Below, one piece after another: positions 1 through 7,230 of a stretch of 20,208 nucleotides of DNA. Every line of letters begins with the position of its first letter. Position 1 is the first letter of the stretch. The stretch covers positions 1 through 20,208 of the forward strand of contig JBGQDM010000059.1 in NCBI GenBank assembly GCA_041495845.1, written 5' to 3'. The translations under genes and the position numbers were made by a program. Under the pieces are notes generated by a model. It worked only from the letters and a program-made list of their open reading frames with translations. It did no database searches and was not told the origin of the DNA. Origin of the DNA: JBGQDM01 sp041495845. GTDB taxonomy: Bacteria > Acidobacteriota > Terriglobia > Terriglobales > Acidobacteriaceae.

Positions 1-1
1 G

Positions 2-622
2 GAGACAGGCATTGAGGGCGTGCAGCGATTTCTGTCGCGCGTGTATCGCCTGGTGGTGCGCCACGCCAAGCCGGAGCAGGCGGAGTGGCGGCAGCCGGTG
101 CCGGCGGAACTTGGGCCGGTGGCGCGCGGTTTGCAACGCAAGCTGCACCAGACCATCAAGCGGGTGAGCGGTGATTTCCAGGGGCGCTGGCACTTCAATA
201 CCTGTATCGCCGCCATGATGGAGTTGGTGAACGCGATCTACGGAGCGGAAGCGGAGATCGCCGGTGGCCAGGTTCCAGTGGCGCTGATGGCTGATTTGCA
301 GCGCAATTTGGTGTTGCTGCTGGCGCCGTTCGCTCCCTACCTGGCGCACGAACTCTGGGAGATGCTGGGGGAGAAGGGGAATCTGCTGAAGGCGGCGTGG
401 CCGAAGTTTGATGCGGCGTTGGCGAAGGAAGACGAAATCGAAATTGCGGTGCAGGTCAATGGGAAGGTTCGCAGCCGCATCCTGGTGAGTGCCGACGCGG
501 CGGAAGTTGTGGTGCGCGAGCGGGCCCTCGACGATGAGAAGATTCGCACCGCGCTCGACGGCAAGCGGGTGGTGCAAGTGCGCGTGGTTCCCGGGCGGTT
601 GGTCAACATTGTGGTGCAGTAA
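2..622 (+). CDS. leuS: Leucyl-tRNA synthetase, C-terminal fragment
   Basis: This is the last ~206 codons of a class I aminoacyl-tRNA synthetase that charges tRNA-Leu with leucine in the cytoplasm. The frame is open to the left edge, so the gene starts outside the window and the ATG at 20 is internal. The fragment covers the anticodon-binding helical domain (RWHFNTCIAAMMELVNAIY, then LLLAPFAPYLAHELWEMLG) and the small C-terminal LeuRS domain (IAVQVNGKVRSRI and a final VVPGRLVNIVV). These blocks are typical of LeuRS rather than of ValRS or IleRS. The stop is TAA at 620-622. The next gene begins 65 bases later with its own apparent promoter, so an operon link is doubtful. Confidence 0.95.
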   Translation, partial: ETGIEGVQRFLSRVYRLVVRHAKPEQAEWRQPVPAELGPVARGLQRKLHQTIKRVSGDFQGRWHFNTCIAAMMELVNAIYGAEAEIAGGQVPVALMADLQRNLVLLLAPFAPYLAHELWEMLGEKGNLLKAAWPKFDAALAKEDEIEIAVQVNGKVRSRILVSADAAEVVVRERALDDEKIRTALDGKRVVQVRVVPGRLVNIVVQ

Positions 623-670
623 CGAATTCCGGGCTGGGCCAGGTCCCAAGCCACTTGCGGCGGCCTTGGC

Positions 671-679
671 TGCTATCCT
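671..679 (+). promoter_or_regulatory. Putative extended -10 (TGcTATCCT) for the membrane protein gene
   Basis: TGCTATCCT lies 8 bases before the GTG at 688. It fits an extended -10 box (TG, one base, then a TATAAT-like hexamer). No good -35 is visible at the usual distance. The predicted transcript start falls within a few bases of the GTG, which implies a leaderless or nearly leaderless mRNA. Confidence 0.35.
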
Positions 680-687
680 GAGATTGC

Positions 688-1701
688 GTGTCTCGCCCTA
701 CCCCAGTTCGTGACGGTTTCGGTGCCATCGGGCGGCAGCTTTCCGTTTATTTTGCGGAGATAGCGTGGCGGTGGAGTTTTGGCGGAACGGCGCTGGGGTT
801 GGGATGGCTGGCGCTTTACGAATACTCACAAACTCTGTTCGTGTCTCGCGCCGACCTGTTGCTGCTGAGCACGCGCCATCCGGTGTTGGTGGGGCGGGCA
901 CTGGCGGACATTTTTCGTGGCAGCGGGCCCCGTCTGGTAGCGGTAGCGATCATTCTTCCGATTGCGCTCGCAGTTTTCTGGTCCATGGCGGCAGCGCTGG
1001 GGCGGCGTGAATCGCTGCGCGCGCTGCTGGCGCGAACTGCACCGGAGGTGGTTCCGTCGTTGCGGCTGCGTCCGCTGCTGGGGCTAAGTTTCTTGCGCGT
1101 GACGCTGCTGCTGGCGTTGCTGGCGAGTTTGCTCGGCGCTGGCATCCTGGCCGGATTTCTCAGTTCCGCGAAGGCGCCGCATCCCGGGCTGGTATTTCTG
1201 GCCTTCCTGCCGCTGGCTGGTTTCGTGGCTTTGACGTGGGCCATCCTGAACTGGTTCTTGTCGCTGGCGGCACTATTCGTGGTGCGCGATGGGTGCGCCA
1301 CGTTTTCTGCGCTCAGCGCGGCGGTGGATTTCTGCCGCCGCCGGACGGGCATGGTCGCGGCCGCGAGTTTCTGGTTTGGCCTGTTTCATCTTATTGCTTT
1401 CGGTGCCGGGAGCACGCTGGCGATGTATCCGTTGTCGCTGGCGTCGCTCGTGCCCGGGCGCGTGACGCTGCTGCTGCTGGCTCTGGTCACGCTGGTCTAT
1501 TTTGCGGTTGTGGATTTCTTGTATATCGCGCGGCTGGCAGCCTATATCGCCGCGGTGGAATGGGACCGGCGGCCGCCGGAGCCTGCGCCGGCCGGGCCTG
1601 CGCCTGCGGAACCTGCGCCGGGCTGGGGCGATGACGAACCGCTATTTGCCTTGCCGCCACCATCGTCCTTCCCGGGCGGAGAAATGCTGCCGCAGAGTTA
1701 G
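688..1701 (+). CDS. Six-helix integral membrane protein of unknown function
   Basis: I do not recognise the family. The 337-residue protein has hydrophobic segments near residues 30-48, 82-104, 132-158, 166-198, 222-252 and 258-285, consistent with a polytopic inner-membrane protein of about six helices. The C-terminal ~45 residues are a soluble tail rich in Pro and Ala, with PAPAGPAPAEPAPG-like repeats. No enzymatic motif or signal peptide was seen. The start chosen is the GTG at 688. It has no Shine-Dalgarno sequence but follows a TGcTATCCT box, so it may be leaderless. The gene stands between leuS and guaA on the same strand, but gaps on both sides argue against a tight operon. Confidence 0.8.
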   Translation: MSRPTPVRDGFGAIGRQLSVYFAEIAWRWSFGGTALGLGWLALYEYSQTLFVSRADLLLLSTRHPVLVGRALADIFRGSGPRLVAVAIILPIALAVFWSMAAALGRRESLRALLARTAPEVVPSLRLRPLLGLSFLRVTLLLALLASLLGAGILAGFLSSAKAPHPGLVFLAFLPLAGFVALTWAILNWFLSLAALFVVRDGCATFSALSAAVDFCRRRTGMVAAASFWFGLFHLIAFGAGSTLAMYPLSLASLVPGRVTLLLLALVTLVYFAVVDFLYIARLAAYIAAVEWDRRPPEPAPAGPAPAEPAPGWGDDEPLFALPPPSSFPGGEMLPQS

Positions 1702-1705
1702 AACT

Positions 1706-1747
1706 CAGCTTCTAGCTGCTAGCTCCTAGCTCTGAGCTTTCAGCTGT
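1706..1747. repeat. Heptanucleotide tandem repeat, six units of NAGCTNN
   Basis: The tetramer AGCT recurs at exact 7-base spacing (1707, 1714, 1721, 1728, 1735, 1742), giving six tandem units: cagcttc, tagctgc, tagctcc, tagctct, gagcttt, cagctgt. Only AGCT is fixed; the other three positions vary. It begins five bases after the stop codon of the membrane protein gene. Short heptamer tandem repeats of this kind are known from several bacterial genomes; the role of this one is unknown. Confidence 0.8.
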
Positions 1748-1795
1748 CTGCCATCCGATGTCAGACTGTCTGGGTGTCAGCTCCCGCACACGCCC

Positions 1796-1847
1796 TGTTA
1801 TCCTGAGCGCAGCGAAAGCCTGCCCTCGAGCCGATGAAAACTCGAGG
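1796..1847 (+). promoter_or_regulatory. Upstream region of guaA: -10-like box and 7-bp stem-loop
   Basis: TGTTATCCT at 1796-1804 resembles the extended -10 seen before the preceding gene. The same stretch, with the following GAGCGCAGCGAAAG, also resembles a repeat I recall as dispersed in related genomes. Downstream, CCTCGAG (1824-1830) and CTCGAGG (1841-1847) form a perfect 7-bp stem around a 10-base loop, and the loop contains the alternative guaA ATG at 1834. A transcript starting near 1811 would carry this hairpin in its leader. Function is unproven. Confidence 0.3.
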
Positions 1848-1884
1848 CTCTTTACTCTCTCCTCTGAATCTGAGAAACTCATCC

Positions 1885-3447
1885 GTGGAAACCCAATCCA
1901 TCGTTATTCTCGACTTTGGCTCGCAATATACGCAGTTGATTGCGCGCCGCATCCGCGAACAGAACGTCTTTTCCGCGGTGCTCCCTTGCAACGCCAGCCT
2001 GGATGAAATCCGCGGCTACCAGCCGGTGGGCGTCATTCTTTCCGGTGGGCCGAGCTCGGTCTATGACCAAGACGCGCCGCCTTGCGACCCGCGGGTACTG
2101 GATCTCGGCGTGCCGGTACTCGGCATCTGTTACGGCTTGCACTACATTGTGCACACGCTGGGCGGGAAAATCCGTCCCGGAACGCGGCGCGAGTATGGAC
2201 ATGCGGACGTGACGGTCATTGCAGATTCTGCCCTCTTCCGTGGGCTGCCGCGCGATCTCTCGGTCTGGATGTCGCATGGCGATGAAGCAGAAGATTTGCC
2301 GGCCGGCTTCCGCCGCATCGCCGAGTCCCCCACGGCGCTGGCCGGGATTGAGAATGCCGACCGCCGGATCTGGGCGGTGCAGTTTCATCCTGAAGTTCAT
2401 CACACGCGACACGGTACCGGACTGCTGCGCAATTTTGTTTTCGAAATCTGCGGAGCGAAACCCAACTGGACAGCGCAGCACTTTATTGACGCGACGGTGA
2501 CACAGGTGAAAGAGCAGGTGGGCACTGGTCGCGCCATCTGCGCCCTCTCCGGCGGGGTGGATTCGGCCGTGGCCGCCGTGCTGGTGAATCGCGCGCTGCT
2601 CGATGTCACCGGCAAGTCGCGACTGACCAGCATCTTTGTCAACAACGGCGTACTGCGCAAAGATGAGTTCCAGAAGGTGCAACACAACCTGCGCGACAAA
2701 CTCGGCCTGCACGTGGACGCGGTGGAAGCGACCAGCCGCTTCCTGACGAAGTTGGCTGGAGTTACCGAGCCGGAGAAGAAACGCAAGATTATCGGCAACG
2801 AGTTCATCGTGGTGTTCGAGGAAGAAGCGCATCGCCTGGAAAAAACCGAAGGCAAAGTGGAATGGCTGGTGCAAGGCACGCTCTATCCCGACGTGATCGA
2901 GTCACGCTCGGTGCGGGGGCCGTCGCAGACCATCAAGACGCACCATAACGTAGGCGGGCTACCCGCCGTGATGAAGCTGAAACTGATCGAGCCCTTGAAA
3001 GATTTGTTCAAAGATGAGGTGCGGCGCATCGGCCGCGATCTGGGCATGCCGGAAGAGATTCTGCAGCGGCAGCCGTTTCCCGGACCGGGGTTAGCAGTGC
3101 GGGTGCTGGGAGAGGTGACCGAGGAGCGGCTTGAGATTCTGCGCGAGTGCGACGAGATCGTGATGACCGAGATCAAACATGCCGGGTTGTATACAAAAAT
3201 CTGGCAGTCGTTTGCGGTGCTGTTGCCGGTGAAGTCTGTGGGCGTGATGGGCGACCAGCGCACGTACGCGGCCACGTGTGCAATCCGCTGCGTCCATTCG
3301 GAAGACGGCATGACTGCGGACTGGGTTCCGCTGCCCTACGAAGTGCTGAAGAAAATCTCCAACCGCATTGTGAATGAAGTGAAGGGCGTGAACCGGGTGG
3401 TGTATGACATCACCTCCAAACCGCCGGGGACGATTGAGTGGGAGTAG
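1885..3447 (+). CDS. guaA: GMP synthase (glutamine-hydrolysing)
   Basis: Converts XMP to GMP using ATP and glutamine-derived ammonia, the last step of guanine nucleotide synthesis. From GTG 1885 the protein is 520 residues, the usual length. It has an N-terminal class I glutamine amidotransferase domain with nucleophile Cys82 in GICYG and His168/Glu170 in VQFHPEV. Next is the ATP-pyrophosphatase domain with PP-loop SGGVDS at 222-227, then the dimerisation domain ending NRVVYDITSKPPGTIEWE. GTG 1885 is preferred because the conserved protein begins just after it (ETQSIVILDFGSQYTQLIA). The in-frame ATG at 1834 would add 17 unconserved residues and sits in a hairpin loop. One oddity is that the residue after the nucleophile elbow is His (GLH) where GuaA normally has Gln (GMQ). 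Confidence 0.96.
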   Translation: METQSIVILDFGSQYTQLIARRIREQNVFSAVLPCNASLDEIRGYQPVGVILSGGPSSVYDQDAPPCDPRVLDLGVPVLGICYGLHYIVHTLGGKIRPGTRREYGHADVTVIADSALFRGLPRDLSVWMSHGDEAEDLPAGFRRIAESPTALAGIENADRRIWAVQFHPEVHHTRHGTGLLRNFVFEICGAKPNWTAQHFIDATVTQVKEQVGTGRAICALSGGVDSAVAAVLVNRALLDVTGKSRLTSIFVNNGVLRKDEFQKVQHNLRDKLGLHVDAVEATSRFLTKLAGVTEPEKKRKIIGNEFIVVFEEEAHRLEKTEGKVEWLVQGTLYPDVIESRSVRGPSQTIKTHHNVGGLPAVMKLKLIEPLKDLFKDEVRRIGRDLGMPEEILQRQPFPGPGLAVRVLGEVTEERLEILRECDEIVMTEIKHAGLYTKIWQSFAVLLPVKSVGVMGDQRTYAATCAIRCVHSEDGMTADWVPLPYEVLKKISNRIVNEVKGVNRVVYDITSKPPGTIEWE

Positions 3448-3471
3448 GCGTGGCGTGGATCGCTTTGGGGA

Positions 3472-3591
3472 CACCCTCAGGGGCTGAAGTGTGTGCGTGA
3501 GAACTTCAGTCGTCCCTCCGGGACTTGGTCGGTTGGTCCCACTTTTCCCCGGCGCTGAAGCGCCGGGCTATTGGCAGACGCCCCTCCGGGG
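3472..3591. repeat. Cluster of CCCTCNGGG-type hairpins between convergent genes
   Basis: The guaA/TonB-receptor gap holds four inverted repeats in a row. They are CCC-TCA-GGG (3474-3482), GTCCC-TCC-GGGAC (3512-3524), CCCGGCGCT-GA-AGCGCCGGG (3548-3567, a perfect 9-bp stem) and CCCC-TCC-GGGG (3581-3591). Three share the core CCCTC(A/C)GGG followed by GCTGAAGT- or ACTTGG-like tails, so they look like units of one element. From memory, such elements are dispersed near gene ends in Acidobacteriota; copy number cannot be tested here. Lying between convergent genes, the strong hairpin may end transcription from both sides, although no T-run follows it. Confidence 0.7.
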
Positions 3592-3609
3592 CTGATCTCC
3601 TACGTTCTC

Positions 3610-5892
3610 TTAGCGTGCGGGGAAGTTGAAGCGCAGGCCGATGCGGCCGAGAATGGGCGGACCCTGGGTCGGCGTGGGTGTGAGGTTAACGTTGTAGCGG
3701 GTGTTGAAGAGATTCTCGAAAGCGCCGAAGACCTCAATGCCGTGGCCCAGTTCACGGCCGGCAAACAAATCCACAGTGAAATAGCGGTCGAGCAGCAGCA
3801 AGTTCTGGTCGTCATCGAACTGGCCGCCGGCGTAGCGCCCCTGCACGGAAAGCATCAGCCGGCGCGGGTTCCAATAGCGCGCCTGCAGGGTGAACTGGTG
3901 GTGCGGCACCTCCGGCAGGGCATTGCCTTCGAGGCTGGTGTCTTGCGGGAAACGGAAGACGGAAGCGTCCACAAACTGGTAGCCACCGGAGAACTGGACG
4001 CGACTGGACAAGCGATAGAGGCCATCCAACGCGACGCCGCGGGAGCGCGTTCGTCCCAGGTTCTGCCGCTGCCGCGTCGTCAGCGCCGGTGTCTTGTCGA
4101 TGGTGACGTTGGCGATGGGATTCACCACATCGCTCCAGAAAAAATTTCCGCGCAGGGTCAGGCGTTCGTCAAGCGCCTTGGCCGTCAGCCCGCCCTCTCC
4201 ACCGGTGAGGTGCTCGGCGGTCAGCGCATCGTTGCTGATGGTGAGTACGTTGCCCACGCGGAAACTGCGGTAAAGCTCGTTGAGCGTGGGGGCGCGGAAG
4301 GCGCGGTAGCCGGAGACGGTGAGCGCGAGGTTGTGGTTGAACTGGTGGAGCACGGAGAGGCGGGGGCTGAACGCGCTTTCGCTGCGTTCCAACTGCGGCG
4401 TAAACACGGGTGGCAAGGGGGGCGTGATTTTGGTGGAGACCTTGCTGGCGTCAAAATTGCGCCAGTGGTCATAGCGCACGCCCACGGCCACGATCCAGCT
4501 CGAGCTAAGCCGCAGAATGTCCTCGCCGAAGACCCCCACGGTCCGCTGACGGCCGCCGGCGGTGTTGAAGAAGGTGTGCGCTCCGGCGAAGTTGAAGAGG
4601 TTTTCCATGCTGGTGCCCAGGGTTTCGTCGGCGTCCACCCCGGCGACGAGAGTTTGATAGCGGCCCGCAGAGCGCGACCAATCGGCGCTGCCAGCGATCA
4701 TCTGGGATGGCACTTGCTGGCTGTCGGTCAGGAATTCCGAGTTGCGGTCGGGCGTCGAGACCGAAGAAAAAGTCTGGCTGTAACTCTGGCCAGTGCCGAA
4801 GAGTCGCAGTGCAACCGTGCCTACGCGAGCGCTGTGCGCGTCGAATCCGAGAGCCCCTTGACCGGTCTGAGTGGCATTGTTCTGGATCGCCGTGCCGTTG
4901 TGGCGGTACTCGTCGAAGAAAGACCCGCGCGCAAAGACGCGGCCGAACTCGCCAATCTTGTAGCCAATGTCCACATCGAGGGCCGCGTGCTCGGCGTTAG
5001 CGGGTGTGTCCACGGTGCCACGCTGGGATGGGGCCACCAGAATGTAGCCGTTGCTGTGAAACAGGTCGGCGTTTACCTCGGCATCCCAGCGCCCGAACCG
5101 GCTGCCCGTCCACAAGGAGAGATCCGGCGTCTTCTGGTTGCCGTAGGATGTCTCGATGGAGACGGCAGGCGACTCCGCTTGCCGAGTGAAGAACTGTACG
5201 GTGCCGCCGAGCGCGTCACTGCCGTAGAGATCGGAAGTTCCACCGTGAGCGACCTCAACGCTGGCCAGCGCCTGGCGAGGAACGCGGCTCCAATAGACCC
5301 AGCCGCCAAAAGGATCATTGAGGGGTACGCCATCCACCAACACCAGGGCGCGACTGGCGCCACTGGCGCCAATGCCACGCAGGGAAACACCTTGCGATGT
5401 GGGGTTGAGAAAGCGGCTGCTGTTGCGGCGAAAGAGGGTGAAGCCGGGAATCTGGCGGAGCACATCGTCGGCCATCAATGCAGGTGCGGCGCGGAGGTCG
5501 TCGGCAGAAAGCAGAATGCTGGAGCCGGGAGTCTCGTCCAGTCGCGTCTCCACTCGCGTCGCGGTGACGAGCACCGTTTCCCGTACGGGTTGCAGCACAA
5601 TTTCGAGAGGCTCGGTATGTTCCAGCGACCACGCGCGCTCCGCGGGTGCGTAGCCACGGGCGATGAAGGTGAGCGTGAGTGCTCCTTTGGGCACTGGGGC
5701 GAAGGAGAACTGCCCTTCGCCGTCCGTGGTGGTGGACGATGTGCCGGAGACGCTGCGCAGGGTCACGGCCACGGCGGCGATCGGTGCGCCTTTGGGATCG
5801 CGCACCGTGCCCGCCAGGCCCGAAGATTCGGCCCAAGCGGCGCTCGTCAGCAGACAGACCAATAGAAAGCGCAGCGGCAACACAACTCGCAT
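3610..5892 (-). CDS. TonB-dependent outer-membrane receptor with N-terminal carboxypeptidase-regulatory-like domain
   Basis: A 760-residue outer-membrane transporter, probably for an iron chelate, cobalamin or glycan; the substrate cannot be read from sequence. The order is a signal peptide (cleavage near AWA-ES, residue 21), a carboxypeptidase-regulatory-like domain (about 25-100, GTVRDPKGAPI), and a TonB-box-like ETVLVTATR (105-113). A plug follows (about 120-235, with RGIGASGASRALVLVDGVPLNDP and YGSDALGGTV), then a C-terminal 22-strand-type barrel. BtuB-like receptors share the plug motifs, but no cobalamin riboswitch was found upstream. The chain ends LRFNFPAR, so the final residue is not the usual aromatic. 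It is transcribed alone and converges with guaA. The ATG at 5892 directly precedes the signal peptide. Confidence 0.93.
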   Translation of the reverse strand: MRVVLPLRFLLVCLLTSAAWAESSGLAGTVRDPKGAPIAAVAVTLRSVSGTSSTTTDGEGQFSFAPVPKGALTLTFIARGYAPAERAWSLEHTEPLEIVLQPVRETVLVTATRVETRLDETPGSSILLSADDLRAAPALMADDVLRQIPGFTLFRRNSSRFLNPTSQGVSLRGIGASGASRALVLVDGVPLNDPFGGWVYWSRVPRQALASVEVAHGGTSDLYGSDALGGTVQFFTRQAESPAVSIETSYGNQKTPDLSLWTGSRFGRWDAEVNADLFHSNGYILVAPSQRGTVDTPANAEHAALDVDIGYKIGEFGRVFARGSFFDEYRHNGTAIQNNATQTGQGALGFDAHSARVGTVALRLFGTGQSYSQTFSSVSTPDRNSEFLTDSQQVPSQMIAGSADWSRSAGRYQTLVAGVDADETLGTSMENLFNFAGAHTFFNTAGGRQRTVGVFGEDILRLSSSWIVAVGVRYDHWRNFDASKVSTKITPPLPPVFTPQLERSESAFSPRLSVLHQFNHNLALTVSGYRAFRAPTLNELYRSFRVGNVLTISNDALTAEHLTGGEGGLTAKALDERLTLRGNFFWSDVVNPIANVTIDKTPALTTRQRQNLGRTRSRGVALDGLYRLSSRVQFSGGYQFVDASVFRFPQDTSLEGNALPEVPHHQFTLQARYWNPRRLMLSVQGRYAGGQFDDDQNLLLLDRYFTVDLFAGRELGHGIEVFGAFENLFNTRYNVNLTPTPTQGPPILGRIGLRFNFPAR

Positions 5893-5942
5893 GGCAAAGC
5901 TCTGAAGCAGGGGATTGGGGGCTGGGTCAGCCTGCTCCGACT

Positions 5943-5971
5943 ATCGTATGTTTGCTGGAGGAGAGAAGCAA
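5943..5971 (-). promoter_or_regulatory. Putative sigma70-like promoter of the TonB receptor
   Basis: On the minus strand TTGCTT (plus 5966-5971) and TACGAT (plus 5943-5948) are separated by exactly 17 bases. They would start a transcript about 44 bases before the receptor ATG. Both hexamers are imperfect, so confidence is modest. Confidence 0.35.
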
Positions 5972-6056
5972 CTCGCCCGCTGGGTACGGAGGTCACGCGG
6001 AGGGAGGGCGAAGGCGATGCGCCCCAGCGGAATATTGTGCGCTAAGATAAATCCAT

Positions 6057-6143
6057 GCCGGGATGGCGGAACTGGCAGACGCGGCAGCCTTAGGAGCTGT
6101 TGCCCGAAAGGGCGTGCAGGTTCGAGTCCTGTTCCCGGCACCA
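6057..6143 (+). tRNA. tRNA-Leu (anticodon UAG)
   Basis: The sequence folds into a class II cloverleaf. The acceptor stem is GCCGGGA (6057-6063) with TCCCGGC (6133-6139), then discriminator A and an encoded CCA (6141-6143). The D-arm has GCGGAACTGGCAGACGC. The anticodon stem is GCAGC/GCTGT around loop CTTAGGA, giving anticodon TAG at 6091-6093. A long variable arm (TGCCCGAAAGGGCGT) is typical of tRNA-Leu, and the T-arm is GCAGG-TTCGAGT-CCTGT. It reads CUA and probably other CUN codons. A -10-like TAAGAT lies at 6043-6048, eight bases before the 5' end, without a convincing -35. Confidence 0.97.
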
Positions 6144-6241
6144 AAATTGTGCAAACGAAGCACGCCGTGCGCCTTTCCCGTATCATCTGGCCGCAGACCC
6201 TACCCGGGGCTTCGAGTTGCGGCCTGGCAGGAATCCGCAGG

Positions 6242-6517
6242 TTACGGCTGCATGGTCAAGCCGTGGTAGACGAAGATGCCGCCGATGACCAGGATCAGGA
6301 TCCCAGAAGCAGTTCCCAGCCATTTGACCAAGGGGTTGATTTTGTCCACTTTGGCAATGAGTTCCATCTGCGCTTTTTGCATGTGGGATTCGGCTGCGTC
6401 GAGGAAGAGCTGATCGTCTTCCTGCATGGTGAGGGTGCTACGGTAGATGAGCAGGATCACCAGAACGCCGGTCAGTACGCCCCATACGATAAGCAGAAGC
6501 TCGAGCGTGGGGGTCAT
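6242..6517 (-). CDS. Small two-helix membrane protein, uncharacterised
   Basis: The product is 91 residues. A first membrane helix (about residues 6-24, LLLIVWGVLTGVLVILLIYR) is followed by a charged, probably helical middle (EDDQLFLDAAESHMQKAQ) and a second helix near the C-terminus (GILILVIGGIFVYHG). I recall similar short proteins in Acidobacteriota annotated only as hypothetical. The ATG at 6517 was chosen because GAGG stands 7 bases upstream. The frame runs further upstream to 6661, but that extension is Pro/Arg-rich, overlaps the presumed promoter and is not protein-like. The gene diverges from erpA. Confidence 0.8.
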   Translation of the reverse strand: MTPTLELLLIVWGVLTGVLVILLIYRSTLTMQEDDQLFLDAAESHMQKAQMELIAKVDKINPLVKWLGTASGILILVIGGIFVYHGLTMQP

Positions 6518-6524
6518 AAGGCAC

Positions 6525-6608
6525 CTCGGATCCGAGCGGTCGGGCCGACTCCCGGGTCGCTCCGGCGGGTTGCCGGATCGGCAAGAGACTGGCCCCACTA
6601 GGATTATA
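6525..6608 (-). promoter_or_regulatory. Promoter and structured leader of the small membrane protein gene
   Basis: On the minus strand a consensus TATAAT (plus 6603-6608) preceded by GGGGC forms a good -10; no clear -35 was seen. The ~79-base leader contains small inverted repeats: TTGCCG-ATC-CGGCAA, GTCG-GCC-CGAC and the perfect 12-bp palindrome CTCGGATCCGAG (plus 6525-6536). The last overlaps the Shine-Dalgarno GAGG, so pairing could mask the ribosome site. Confidence 0.4.
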
Positions 6609-6714
6609 GCCCCGCCTGGCAAGCCCGGGTGTTGCGTGCGTCCCCAGGGTCCGGGGAGCATCTAAAGTAGGGAAGGAATCGAGGAATCAGGCTACAAGAG
6701 CGTTTGGCGTGCTC

Positions 6715-6723
6715 TGCTATAAT
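6715..6723 (+). promoter_or_regulatory. Extended -10 promoter of the ErpA/IscA-like gene
   Basis: TGCTATAAT is a perfect extended -10 (TGnTATAAT), 30 bases before the ATG. The -35 region is poor, as is common for extended -10 promoters. A strong Shine-Dalgarno AAGGAGA at 6741-6747 lies 5 bases before the ATG. Confidence 0.6.
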
Positions 6724-6752
6724 AATCTGGTAACGGAATCAAGGAGATAGAC

Positions 6753-7118
6753 ATGGCGACCACAGTCACACCCGAAGTTGCACCCAAGACCGTACCGGTT
6801 TCGCTGACCCCGACGGCGGTTGGCAAGGTGAAGGAAATCATGACGCAGCAGAACCCGGTACCAGCAGGGCTCCGCTTGGGCGTGGTCGGCGGCGGCTGTT
6901 CCGGATTCTCCTACTCCATGCAATTTGAGAACGGCGCCGGCTTGATGGACAAGGTGTTTGAGTTTGACGGGCTGAAAGTGTTTGTGGACGCGACCTCAGT
7001 CATGTACCTCAACGGCTGCCGCGTGGATTACGTGGAAACGCTGGAAGGTTCGGGCTTCAAGTTCGAAAATCCGAACGTGAAGAGCACCTGCGGTTGCGGT
7101 TCCAGCTTCAGCGTGTAA
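6753..7118 (+). CDS. erpA: Iron-sulfur cluster insertion protein, ErpA/IscA (HesB) family
   Basis: A 121-residue A-type carrier that holds or delivers Fe-S clusters to apoproteins in the cytoplasm. The three family cysteines are present: Cys49 in GGGCSGFSY, and Cys113 and Cys115 in CGCGSSF near the C-terminus. A fourth, Cys89 (LNGCRVDYV), is extra. The first ~16 residues (rich in Thr, Val and Pro) are an unconserved extension before SLTPTAVGKVKEI. The ATG at 6753 has an excellent Shine-Dalgarno sequence and an extended -10 promoter, and a terminator follows, so it is monocistronic. ErpA, IscA and SufA cannot be separated by sequence alone. No isc or suf genes are adjacent, which makes a stand-alone ErpA-like carrier most likely. 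Confidence 0.92.
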   Translation: MATTVTPEVAPKTVPVSLTPTAVGKVKEIMTQQNPVPAGLRLGVVGGGCSGFSYSMQFENGAGLMDKVFEFDGLKVFVDATSVMYLNGCRVDYVETLEGSGFKFENPNVKSTCGCGSSFSV

Positions 7119-7145
7119 GCGCCGCTGCGATTCCAAGATTTTTTG

Positions 7146-7178
7146 AGCCCCGTCCCAATGGACGGGGCTTTCGTTTTG
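7146..7178 (+). terminator. Rho-independent terminator after erpA
   Basis: A perfect 10-bp stem, AGCCCCGTCC (7146-7155) and GGACGGGGCT (7160-7169), with loop CAAT, is followed by the T-rich tail TTCGTTTTG. It begins 28 bases after the erpA stop codon. Confidence 0.92.
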
Positions 7179-7230
7179 CGAGGCGGATGACGTTCAGCTC
7201 GCGACGCCGTCGAAGAAGAGGGTGCACGCG

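Noticed and set aside
3571..5865. 764-codon open frame on the plus strand
   Set aside because: It lies opposite the TonB receptor gene and has no recognisable domain. High-GC codon use leaves antisense frames open, and the receptor on the other strand has a signal peptide, plug and barrel.
5893..6056. Cobalamin riboswitch upstream of the TonB receptor
   Set aside because: The conserved B12-box-like sequence is not present in the upstream region, and the likely leader is only ~44 bases.
6518..6661. N-terminal extension of the small membrane protein to 6661
   Set aside because: The extra 48 residues are Pro/Arg/Gly-rich and span the TATAAT promoter; the ATG at 6517 has its own Shine-Dalgarno sequence.
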